From assembly GCA_002344975.1 (NCBI GenBank), contig DDUV01000058.1:76278-98263 (forward strand): 21,986 nucleotides of DNA, read 5' to 3'. Position 1 is the stretch's first letter. Each line of letters opens with the position of its first letter. This document shows positions 6,368 to 13,250 of the stretch, in pieces. The stretch comes from Saprospiraceae bacterium UBA2329 (lineage in GTDB: Bacteria > Bacteroidota > Bacteroidia > Chitinophagales > Saprospiraceae). The notes below the pieces were generated by a model. That model was not told where the DNA came from. It saw only the letters and a list, made by a program, of their open reading frames with translations, and did not search any database. The position numbers and the translations under genes are program-made.

Positions 6368-7861
6368 ATGGGCGTAGTCAAAAGGCAAAGTATCAAACAA
6401 AGTATTGTGGTGTACATGTCTATTGCGCTGGGCACCCTGAACATACTTTTTATTGCCCCCGCTATACTGACCACCGAAGAACTGGGCCTCATCAATATTG
6501 TACGGGATGTGTCTCTATTGGCGGCGCCTTTTATTTATCTGGGCGCGATAGACCTGATCCTGAAATTTTTTCCAATTTTCAGAAGCGAAGAAAAAAAACA
6601 CAATGGCTTTTTTTTCCTCATCGGGCTGCACGTCACCATAGGCAATGTGCTTTTTCTGCTGTTGGTGCTGTTTTTTTACCATGACATTTCGGCCTACTAC
6701 TCGGCGCGCTCGCCGCTTTTTAAAGACTATCTCCCTTTGGTCATTCCGATGGCTGTACTCAATGTTTACAGCATGGTTTTGACCTATTATATCTCCAATT
6801 TCAGCCGGATAGCGGTGCCGGCCATCTTCAATGATCTGATTCCCAAGGCAGGCACCATTGCGCTGATTCTGGCATATCATTATCAATGGCTGCCTTTTTC
6901 CGGCATCGTTTGGGGTTTGGCGGGTCTCAATGCGCTCATCCTCGCCGGGCATGTATGGTATGTGCGGCATCTGGGGCAACTGCACCTGCGGCCCGATTTT
7001 TCGTTCATTGACAAGCCTTTGTTCAGGAGCATGGCCACTTTTGCCGGCTTCGGTATCCTCATCAGCATTGGCTACCAACTGCTGGCCCGTATTGATCTCG
7101 TAATGGTGGCCTCCTTGTCCACATTGCACGCTACGGGGGTGTATTCTGTGGCATTTTTTATCATCAACATCATTGAGGTGCCCAAATACGCCATGTCGAA
7201 AATAGCAAACCCCATCATAGCAGAGCACTGGCAAGCCGAGCGTTTGGAGGAAATTGCATCGCTGTACAAAAAAGGCGCGCTCCATCAGTTGATTGCCGGC
7301 GCAGGTTTGTTTTTGGCTATATGGGCTTCGGTGGATCATTTGTTTGAACTGATGCCGAACGGCGACCAATACGCCGCGGGGAAGTATGTGATTTTTATAC
7401 TTGGTTTAGCCCGCTTGATGGACATGGCCGGCGGTTTCAGCATCGAGATCATCCACATGTCGAAACACTACCGGTATTTGTTTTTTACGCTGCTGTTCAT
7501 GGCTGCGCTCAATCTCAGTTGCCACTCATTGCTCATTCCGGTTTTGGACATGAAAGGCGCAGCGTTGGCTACCCTCATATCGTTTGTTGTGTATAGCTGG
7601 CTCAAAATAGCGCTGATATGGTGGAAGTTCAGGATGCAGCCGTTTTCGCGGCAAACGCTCGCTGTACTGGCCGGCGGTCTGCTTGTTTTTGCGGCAGGGC
7701 AAGTCATCCCGGACACAGGGATTCCGTTGGCAGACATTGCCATAAAATCCTCTCTGTCCATGCTTTTGTTCGCAGGGTTTATTTTATTTTTTAAGATTTC
7801 CCCGGAGGTCAATCAGTTGGCTGTGGAAGTTTGGGAACAGTTAAGGCGCAGAATAAAGTAG
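6368..7861 (+). CDS. Polysaccharide flippase (Wzx/MATE-like oligosaccharide exporter)
   Basis: This 497-residue integral membrane protein has about 14 hydrophobic segments spread over the whole length, typical of the MOP superfamily that flips lipid-linked oligosaccharide units to the periplasmic face. The N-terminus, with a helix around 14-35 and a charged loop RSEEKKHNG (about residues 72-80), follows the pattern of Polysacc_synt proteins. The segment EVPKYAMSKIANPIIAEHW in mid-protein is also characteristic. Its length is at the upper end of the family. It diverges from the family 2 glycosyltransferase, so both probably serve the same surface glycan. No polymerase or chain-length gene is in the window. 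The protein is not distinguishable by eye from a teichuronic or O-antigen translocase. Confidence 0.87.
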   Translation: MGVVKRQSIKQSIVVYMSIALGTLNILFIAPAILTTEELGLINIVRDVSLLAAPFIYLGAIDLILKFFPIFRSEEKKHNGFFFLIGLHVTIGNVLFLLLVLFFYHDISAYYSARSPLFKDYLPLVIPMAVLNVYSMVLTYYISNFSRIAVPAIFNDLIPKAGTIALILAYHYQWLPFSGIVWGLAGLNALILAGHVWYVRHLGQLHLRPDFSFIDKPLFRSMATFAGFGILISIGYQLLARIDLVMVASLSTLHATGVYSVAFFIINIIEVPKYAMSKIANPIIAEHWQAERLEEIASLYKKGALHQLIAGAGLFLAIWASVDHLFELMPNGDQYAAGKYVIFILGLARLMDMAGGFSIEIIHMSKHYRYLFFTLLFMAALNLSCHSLLIPVLDMKGAALATLISFVVYSWLKIALIWWKFRMQPFSRQTLAVLAGGLLVFAAGQVIPDTGIPLADIAIKSSLSMLLFAGFILFFKISPEVNQLAVEVWEQLRRRIK

Positions 7862-7893
7862 CCCTGATTTGGTACATGAAAGCGATATTTGAG

Positions 7894-7901
7894 TATATTT
7901 G
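7894..7901 (+). promoter_or_regulatory. Minus-7 element of the Kelch gene
   Basis: TATATTTG is a perfect TAnnTTTG match, with TTTG at 7868-7871 as minus-33 and a 22-base spacer. A transcription start near 7906 gives a leader of about 85 nt. It also shows that an in-frame ATG at 7899 is not the true start. Confidence 0.6.
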
Positions 7902-7991
7902 CAACCTGTTTTTGTTTTTGACGCCGGTTTATTCAAGCTCCCAATCATTCACTCCATTAGAAAACTTAATCAACCAATAAAATTATTACAC

Positions 7992-9245
7992 ATGAAAATC
8001 TTGAACTCTTTTTTAGCTCTTTTCTTATCGGCTACGATGCTGACTGCTCAATCCAATTGCTTGAGAGATACGCTCATCAGGCTCGAAGATATGCCGGTTT
8101 TCAACAGCGCGGTATCGGCGGCAGTTTACAACGGAGAAATATACACATTCGGAGGCTTTACAACTACCGGTGGGCCTATTCAAAACTCGTCTTTCAAGTA
8201 CAATGTGAGCAATGGTGTCTGGAGCCAGTTGGCCCCCATGCCTTCTCCACGAGGAGAGGTGGGGGTGGCTGAATTGAACGGAATCATCTATTGTATGGGA
8301 GGCTGGACGGGCAATATCGAGAGCGATCGAAATCACGCCTATAACATCGCAACAGGCACCTGGAGTGTAAAGGCCAACCTGCCTTTCAGAATGGCGAGTA
8401 ATGATGCAGTGGCCTATAACGGCAAAATTTATCTGGTAGGCGGTATCGTTGAGAATCCGGCTTCCTTTTTCATTGAATACACTCCTGAAACGAATTTGTA
8501 TCGGGTGCTTTCCCCGCCACTGAGAACGAGAAGGAATGCCAAACTGATTGTGTATCAAGACAGGTTTTATCTGCTGGGCGGCCAGTACGACCACGGATTG
8601 GACCGGTTTGTTACCGATCAGGTAGAAGAATACAACCCCCAAACTGAAGTATGGACGCAAAAAGCCCCCATGCCACTGGGATTGCAGCACTATGGAGCGT
8701 CATTGATTAATGGCAAAATTCATGTCATTTGTGGCGCCAGTACTGGATGGCCGGTTCCCAATTTGGTTCTGCATCCCACTCATTATGTGTATGATATTGC
8801 CACAGACACTTGGTCGCAAAAGAGCGATTTGCCGTTCAGTTTGTTTGCGCTCGAAACTGCCGTTTATAATGATGAACTATATATTTTCGGAGGCAATCCA
8901 AGCAGTTCGTCTTTTTCCAATCAATGCCATAAAATCACTTGTGTGGAGTGGGAAGGGCTTGTACAACAGAGAGAAACGCTCGCTGAGCATACGGGAATAA
9001 AAATCTACCCCAATCCTGTTTATGAAAACCTGACAATCAACACGGGCATATACGCGACATTGAGAGGATACAGCATCAGGGTGTGTAATGATCAGGGGCA
9101 GAAAGTCCATGAAATCCAGCTCACGCAACAATTGCATGATATTGATGTAAAAAAACTGGGTAGAAGCGGCGCTTACATTGTGTATTTCGTGAGTCCTGAA
9201 GGGAGAATAGCGGAGACCAAAAAAGTCATTGTCGTGGTCAAATAA
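7992..9245 (+). CDS. Secreted Kelch-repeat protein with type IX secretion sorting domain
   Basis: This 417-residue protein begins with a Sec signal (MKILNSFLALFLSATMLTAQ), which fixes the start at 7992; a longer frame from 7899 would begin inside the promoter. About six Kelch repeats follow, with repeated GxIYxFGG-like strands and paired YxxxTxxW closings (for example EIYTFGGF, IIYCMGGW, KIYLVGGI, RFYLLGGQ, ELYIFGGN), forming a beta-propeller. The C-terminal 80 residues start with IKIYPNPV and match a type A T9SS sorting domain, so the protein should cross the outer membrane and be secreted or attached to surface LPS. It follows the flippase gene in the same direction with its own promoter. 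The ligand or enzyme role of the propeller is unknown. Confidence 0.9.
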   Translation: MKILNSFLALFLSATMLTAQSNCLRDTLIRLEDMPVFNSAVSAAVYNGEIYTFGGFTTTGGPIQNSSFKYNVSNGVWSQLAPMPSPRGEVGVAELNGIIYCMGGWTGNIESDRNHAYNIATGTWSVKANLPFRMASNDAVAYNGKIYLVGGIVENPASFFIEYTPETNLYRVLSPPLRTRRNAKLIVYQDRFYLLGGQYDHGLDRFVTDQVEEYNPQTEVWTQKAPMPLGLQHYGASLINGKIHVICGASTGWPVPNLVLHPTHYVYDIATDTWSQKSDLPFSLFALETAVYNDELYIFGGNPSSSSFSNQCHKITCVEWEGLVQQRETLAEHTGIKIYPNPVYENLTINTGIYATLRGYSIRVCNDQGQKVHEIQLTQQLHDIDVKKLGRSGAYIVYFVSPEGRIAETKKVIVVVK

Positions 9246-9251
9246 CCCCCT

Positions 9252-9869
9252 CTACCTCGCCTTCTCCCAAAGCCTGAGATACCCATCGAAAGCTGCTTCG
9301 CGGAGTTGGTAGCTGTCGGGTACCTCTTGGAGGAAACTGTGGTAAGTGGCCAATCGCGTTCCGGCGGGCAGTTCCGAAAGCTGCTCCCGGAGGTAGTGGG
9401 TATATTGCCTGTACCGCATTCTTCTCTGCTGCATGTCATCTGTATCTGAGGGCATCAGATTTTCGTGGAAAGCATTAAAAAAATAAAAACCGCTGAACGG
9501 CCGCATGTCCACATCCAGTACATTGCCATGCAAAAACGCAAGATTGCCGAAATCCAACCGCGCCTGAATCTCGCAGGCCGCCTCGTGCAGGCGCTCATTT
9601 TGCTCTATACCCGTAAAAAAGCCCCCCGAACAAACAGCGGCGCCCACCATGCAAAACTTGCCCGCGCCCGAACCTACGTCCAACACCTGTGCGCCGGCGT
9701 CCGCAGCCAGCCATTGGGCAGCCCTGCGGCATACCGCTACCGGCGAAAACTGCTCCTTCGCCAATTTCCTGATATCATTGGGATACATGCGGTCAAACCG
9801 GCGGTCTGTTACCGGCTCGCGCTCTTGCAACTGTTTGAACATCAGCGTCATCATCCGGCGGGCCTCCAT
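9252..9869 (-). CDS. SAM-dependent methyltransferase, coupled to the PfpI gene
   Basis: This class I methyltransferase has 205 residues from the ATG at 9869. That start forms a TGATG junction with the stop of the DJ-1/PfpI gene, so it is preferred to an ATG at 9938 lying inside the upstream gene. SAM-binding motif I is VLDVGSGAGKF (62-72), with the acidic residue ending the second strand in GIEQ (87-90). Later regions (NVLDVDMRPFSGFYFFNAF) fit the remaining Rossmann core. The N-terminus before motif I is rich in arginine and the C-terminus carries no extra domain. The substrate is unknown. The gene ends six bases from the convergent Kelch gene. Translational coupling suggests that the two proteins act in one process. 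Confidence 0.85.
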   Translation of the reverse strand: MEARRMMTLMFKQLQEREPVTDRRFDRMYPNDIRKLAKEQFSPVAVCRRAAQWLAADAGAQVLDVGSGAGKFCMVGAAVCSGGFFTGIEQNERLHEAACEIQARLDFGNLAFLHGNVLDVDMRPFSGFYFFNAFHENLMPSDTDDMQQRRMRYRQYTHYLREQLSELPAGTRLATYHSFLQEVPDSYQLREAAFDGYLRLWEKAR

Positions 9870-10429
9870 CACTGCGGGTGGTAATCCATCCGCTGCCGCA
9901 CCGCCTCCCGCGCTTTGGGGCCGGCCAATTTTTCGCACAGGTACAAGCCCAGGTCCAACGACGAAGCTACCGCTCCCGCCGTTATCACGTCAAAATCCTC
10001 CACAATGCGCTCCTGTGTCACCTCTTTGCAAAAAGGCCGCAGCGTTTCGTAAGTATCAAAATGCGTGGTAGCCCGCCGCCCCTGCAAAAAACCTGCCGCG
10101 CCCAACAACAGGCTGCCCGTACAAACCGATACCTTCCAGCGCACCCCCGCCGCCGTGCGCAGCCATTTCAGGAAACGTTGGTCGCGCATCATGGCCCGCG
10201 TACCCAATCCGCCGGGCACAATGATCATATCGTAAGCCGCCAGATTGGGTTCTACCTTGTCCACCTGTATGGCCAGATGGTAGCCGTCCATGATCGTGTC
10301 GTCCATGGCGCAGAGGTCCCATTTTAGGTCGGGGATAAAGCCCAGCGGGCGCAGGCGGCTCACAGGGTCGTAAACACCTGCCAGATCGAGCAGAGTGATG
10401 TTGTCGAAAACGATATAGGCTATTTGCAT
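9869..10429 (-). CDS. DJ-1/PfpI family protein (isonitrile hydratase-like)
   Basis: This 186-residue member of the glutamine amidotransferase-like superfamily carries the N-terminal motif TLLDLAG (D15 in the position used by isonitrile hydratase), VPGG at 71-74, and the nucleophile elbow with C103 in SVCTGSLLLG. The conserved RRATTHF (about 118-124) follows. This layout matches the InhA/ThiJ-like branch rather than large GATase1-AraC regulators, since there is no DNA-binding domain. Possible roles include hydration of isonitriles, glyoxalase-type repair or chaperone functions; the sequence does not choose among them. The stop overlaps the start of the methyltransferase gene by one base (TGATG). 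A hairpin-forming palindrome (10464-10481) lies about 35 bases upstream of the start and could act as an operator. Confidence 0.87.
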   Translation of the reverse strand: MQIAYIVFDNITLLDLAGVYDPVSRLRPLGFIPDLKWDLCAMDDTIMDGYHLAIQVDKVEPNLAAYDMIIVPGGLGTRAMMRDQRFLKWLRTAAGVRWKVSVCTGSLLLGAAGFLQGRRATTHFDTYETLRPFCKEVTQERIVEDFDVITAGAVASSLDLGLYLCEKLAGPKAREAVRQRMDYHPQ

Positions 10430-10447
10430 GGTCTTTGTTTTGGCAGC

Positions 10448-10571
10448 CTCAGAGCAGTGTAAATCAGGTATTTTTACCTGAGTAGTTTAGTGAAGGGGTG
10501 ATTCAGCCAAGGTCACATCCCGTAATCACCCCTTCACTACGCATAGAAACTAATTTTACACTGTACTCAGA
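10448..10571. mobile_element. MITE-like nested inverted-repeat element
   Basis: Outer 9-base arms CAGTGTAAA (10455-10463) and TTTACACTG (10555-10563) enclose two further structures. One is a hairpin, TCAGGTA-TTTT-TACCTGA (10464-10481). The other is a perfect 16-base inverted repeat (10488-10503 with 10524-10539; core GTGAAGGGGTGATT). A direct repeat CTCAGA flanks the unit at 10448-10453 and 10566-10571, as a target-site duplication would. There is no ORF. It could instead be a structured RNA or an operator cluster; a second genomic copy would be needed to call it mobile. Confidence 0.45.
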
Positions 10572-10651
10572 ACCACTTTGGGACACAAAAGAACGCTTTA
10601 TTTCAAAACCTACTATTGAAAACAAATGCCTTTTTACTTCGGAAAATCAGG

Positions 10652-10686
10652 CTCGTAACTCGCGGCTCGCAGCTCGCAGCTTTTTG
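10652..10686. repeat. CTCGCAG heptanucleotide array
   Basis: The units are CTCGTAA, CTCGCGG, CTCGCAG and CTCGCAG, followed by a decayed CTTTTTG, all in strict 7-base phase. Confidence 0.85.
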
Positions 10687-10757
10687 TGATATGCGAACAG
10701 TGACGAGTTACCCAAAATATCAGATATTTGCCCCCCGAAATCAAAAACCAACCAACA

Positions 10758-12434
10758 ATGGCCGGCGAAAAAATCATCTTTTCCATGTCAGGCGTGAACA
10801 AAACGTTTCCGCCCAGCAAACAAGTCCTCAAAAATATTTGGCTCTCTTTCTTTTACGGCGCCAAAATCGGCGTCCTGGGTCTCAACGGCTCCGGTAAATC
10901 CACGCTCCTCAAAATCATCGCCGGCTTAGACAATAACTACCAGGGCAAAATTGAGTTCGACGGAAGCTATAAAATTGGCTATCTCGAACAGGAACCACAA
11001 TTGGACGACACCAAAACCGTGCGCCAGGTCGTCGAAGAAGGCGTGCAGCACATCGTGGACCTCATGCGCGAGTACGACGAAATCAACCTCAAACTCGCAG
11101 AACCCATGGACGACAACGAAATGATGAAAGTCATTGATCGTCAAAGTCAACTCATGGACCTCCTCGATCACCACAACGCCTGGGAACTCGACTACCGCCT
11201 CGAAACCGCGATGGACGCCCTCCGCTGCCCCGAAGGCGATGCGCCCGTCAACGTACTCTCCGGCGGCGAGCGGCGCCGCGTCGCCCTCTGCCGCCTCCTC
11301 CTCAGCAATCCCGACATCCTCCTCTTAGACGAACCTACCAACCACCTCGATGCCGAATCCGTGGACTGGCTCGAACAGTACCTCCAAAATTTCCCCGGCA
11401 CCGTCATCGCCGTCACACACGACCGCTACTTCTTGGACAATGTGGCCGGCTGGATTCTCGAACTCGACCGCGGCGAGGGCATTCCCTGGCAGGGCAACTA
11501 CTCCTCCTGGCTCGAACAAAAAGCCAAACGCCTCGAACAGGAAGAAAAAGCCGAGTCCAAACGCCGCAAAACCCTCGAACGGGAACTCGAATGGATTCGC
11601 CTCGCACCCAAAGCCCGACAGGCCAAAGGCAAGGCCCGTCTCAATGCTTACGACAAACTCGCCGATGAAGATACCAAAGAGAAAGAGGCCCGCCTCGACC
11701 TCACCATCCCGCCCGGTCCCCGCCTCGGCGATGTGGTGATAGACGCCAAAAACATCGCCAAGTCGTTCGGCAATCGCGTGTTGTTTGAAAATCTCAGTTT
11801 CTCCATTCCCAAAAACGCCGTCGTCGGCATCATCGGCCCCAACGGCGTGGGCAAAAGTACGCTCTTCAAAATCATTATGGGCAAGGTACAGCCCGACAGC
11901 GGCGAAATCGTCATCGGCCCCACCGTCAAAGCGGCTTATGTGGACCAAAGCCACGAGGGCCTGCTGCCGGAAAAAACCGTCTATGACATCATCTCCGAAG
12001 GCAACGACCTGCTCACCGTCGGCAATACCACCCTCAACTCCCGCGCCTACATCAGCAAGTTCAACTTCAGCGGCGCCGACCAACAGAAAAAACTCGGCGT
12101 ACTCTCCGGCGGCGAGCGCAACCGCGTACACCTCGCCATCACCCTCAAAGAAGGCGGCAACGTACTCCTCCTCGACGAACCTACCAACGACATTGACGTC
12201 AATACCCTCCGCACCCTCGAAGATGCCCTCGAAAACTTCGCCGGCTGCATCCTCGTCATCTCCCACGACCGCTGGTTCATAGACCGCCTCGCCACCCACA
12301 TCCTCTCTTTCGAGGACGAAGCCGAAGTGGTCTTCTTCGAAGGTAATTACTCCGACTACGAGGCCGCCAAAAAAGCCCGCCTCGGCGACGTGAAACCGCA
12401 CCGGCCCAAATTCAAAAATGTGATCAACAATTGA
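10758..12434 (+). CDS. ettA: Energy-dependent translational throttle protein EttA (ABC-F)
   Basis: This 558-residue soluble ABC-F ATPase binds the ribosomal E site and gates translation according to ATP/ADP. Domain 1 has Walker A GLNGSGKST (41-49), signature LSGGE (167-171) and Walker B LLLDEPTNHLD (188-198), with an arm insertion around 95-140. The charged P-site tRNA interaction linker spans about 240-322 (KRLEQEEKAESKRRK and onward). Domain 2 has GPNGVGKST (360-368), LSGGE (449-453) and LLLDEPTNDID (470-480). Length and motif order match EttA (about 555), and the start at 10758 (MAGEKIIFSM) aligns with the family N-terminus; an in-frame ATG at 10728 is less likely. Codons ending in C, such as CTC and GTC, are unusually frequent compared with the neighbours, consistent with strong expression. 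Confidence 0.95.
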   Translation: MAGEKIIFSMSGVNKTFPPSKQVLKNIWLSFFYGAKIGVLGLNGSGKSTLLKIIAGLDNNYQGKIEFDGSYKIGYLEQEPQLDDTKTVRQVVEEGVQHIVDLMREYDEINLKLAEPMDDNEMMKVIDRQSQLMDLLDHHNAWELDYRLETAMDALRCPEGDAPVNVLSGGERRRVALCRLLLSNPDILLLDEPTNHLDAESVDWLEQYLQNFPGTVIAVTHDRYFLDNVAGWILELDRGEGIPWQGNYSSWLEQKAKRLEQEEKAESKRRKTLERELEWIRLAPKARQAKGKARLNAYDKLADEDTKEKEARLDLTIPPGPRLGDVVIDAKNIAKSFGNRVLFENLSFSIPKNAVVGIIGPNGVGKSTLFKIIMGKVQPDSGEIVIGPTVKAAYVDQSHEGLLPEKTVYDIISEGNDLLTVGNTTLNSRAYISKFNFSGADQQKKLGVLSGGERNRVHLAITLKEGGNVLLLDEPTNDIDVNTLRTLEDALENFAGCILVISHDRWFIDRLATHILSFEDEAEVVFFEGNYSDYEAAKKARLGDVKPHRPKFKNVINN

Positions 12435-12478
12435 TGCAGGGCTTGTTTTGAAGTTACTATTTAGCGGGTCTCCAAAAG

Positions 12479-12513
12479 CTACGAGCTATGAGTCACGAGC
12501 TATGAGTTTGTTT
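12479..12513. repeat. CTATGAG heptanucleotide array
   Basis: The units are CTACGAG, CTATGAG, TCACGAG and CTATGAG, followed by a decayed TTTGTTT, in strict 7-base phase. Two further units, CTCGCAA and CTCGAAC, stand alone at 12600-12613. Confidence 0.85.
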
Positions 12514-12612
12514 ATTCGATGAAAAATCAGATTTTCCATTTTGGGAAAATTCAAAATCTCATCTTGAAAAAAGGTCATATTTCATTTTGGGAGATCAAAC
12601 TCGCAACTCGAA

Positions 12613-12630
12613 CCACGCCCTGCGTGGTCA
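12613..12630. repeat. CCACGC/GCGTGG palindrome followed by TCA, copy 1
   Basis: CCACGC and GCGTGG arms with a 3-base loop are followed by TCATGG. A close copy with the same TCAT tail lies at 17775-17794, also beside heptanucleotide arrays. Confidence 0.5.
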
Positions 12631-12812
12631 TGGCTTTTTGGAAAAGACACTGAATAGTCACGTTTTGAATATGAAGTGATGAGGCGAGAGATAGGGGCGT
12701 GCCGGCCACTCCCTCCATCCAATGGGCCGTCGGGTGCCTCGGTCGCTCCTCCTGCGTCGTCACTACCCTCGGCCCCCTCACGCGCAGGCTGCCACCATTC
12801 ATTGTTTTCGTC

Positions 12813-13241
12813 ATGATATCACATCGAATTACTACCCTTCTGCTGCCCGTTTCCCTGATTGGCATGTTTTCCCTGCTGTTATACAGCACTGCCCAAGCCC
12901 AATCGCGCCCCCTTTCAACGGTGGATTGCGCATCTTTCAGAACCGGAAAGTTTTGGGACACCACAGAAGAAGGCGACACAATTTTCATTACCAGAAAAAA
13001 GAAAATTCAGACAGAACAAGTCGGAAATCTGGTTTACACATTAAAAGTCACTTGGCAGGGGCCGTGCCAATACACGTTGGCTCCAATAAGCAGAACGCTG
13101 AATGGTAAGAAAGAGCGTTTTCCCGGGTACACAATTACCAATGTGATATTTGAGACAGGAGACGGATACTATAAAAGCAGATCTTCTGTCAAGGAGGTAG
13201 GTTTTTCTATGGAAATCACCATTTACACACGAAAAGACTAA
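12813..13241 (+). CDS. Small secreted protein of unknown function
   Basis: This 142-residue protein starts with a clear Sec signal peptide (a hydrophobic stretch to about residue 27 ending in AQAQ), so it is exported. The mature part is rich in Thr, Lys and Tyr, contains two cysteines (in VDCASF and GPCQY) that could form a disulfide, and alternates like a small beta-protein. No family was recognised. The start at 12813 is chosen because the signal peptide begins there; an open frame from 12699 would add a non-secretory N-terminus. The gene converges on the TRAP binding-protein gene with nine bases between the stops. No promoter of the TAnnTTTG type is visible upstream. Confidence 0.65.
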   Translation: MISHRITTLLLPVSLIGMFSLLLYSTAQAQSRPLSTVDCASFRTGKFWDTTEEGDTIFITRKKKIQTEQVGNLVYTLKVTWQGPCQYTLAPISRTLNGKKERFPGYTITNVIFETGDGYYKSRSSVKEVGFSMEITIYTRKD

Positions 13242-13250
13242 TACCCTGCT

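Larger units (their letters stand above)
10430..10757. other. Gene-free gap between the PfpI and EttA genes
   Basis: These 328 bases hold a nested inverted-repeat element (10448-10571), a heptanucleotide array (10652-10686) and a weak minus-7-like word GATATTTG at 10723-10730, which may belong to the EttA promoter. No protein-like reading frame is seen. Confidence 0.7.
12435..12812. other. Gene-free gap after the EttA gene
   Basis: These 378 bases hold a heptanucleotide array (12479-12513), a short array (12600-12613) and a small palindrome (12613-12627) shared with another gap. A 7-base hairpin (ATTTTCC at 12531-12537 with GGAAAAT at 12544-12550) lacks a proper T tract. From about 12640 to 12812 nothing recognisable is seen, and no TAnnTTTG element stands before the following gene. 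Confidence 0.65.

Noticed and set aside
7899..7991. Upstream start of the Kelch gene at 7899
   Set aside because: That ATG overlaps the minus-7 element, and a proper signal peptide begins at 7992.
9870..9938. Upstream start of the methyltransferase at 9938
   Set aside because: It would lie deep inside the PfpI gene; the ATG at 9869 forms a TGATG junction and still precedes the whole domain.
10498..10689. Sixty-three-codon open frame in the gap before the EttA gene
   Set aside because: It begins inside the 16-base inverted repeat and ends in the heptanucleotide array.
11325..12401. Long open frame of 358 codons antisense to the EttA gene
   Set aside because: It lies wholly inside a certain gene, is rich in Glu, Val, Ala and Gly as expected from the reverse of C-ending codons, and shows no domain.
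12531..12550. Hairpin ATTTTCC/GGAAAAT as a terminator of the EttA gene
   Set aside because: The stem is A/T-rich, lies about 100 bases after the stop and is not followed by a T tract.
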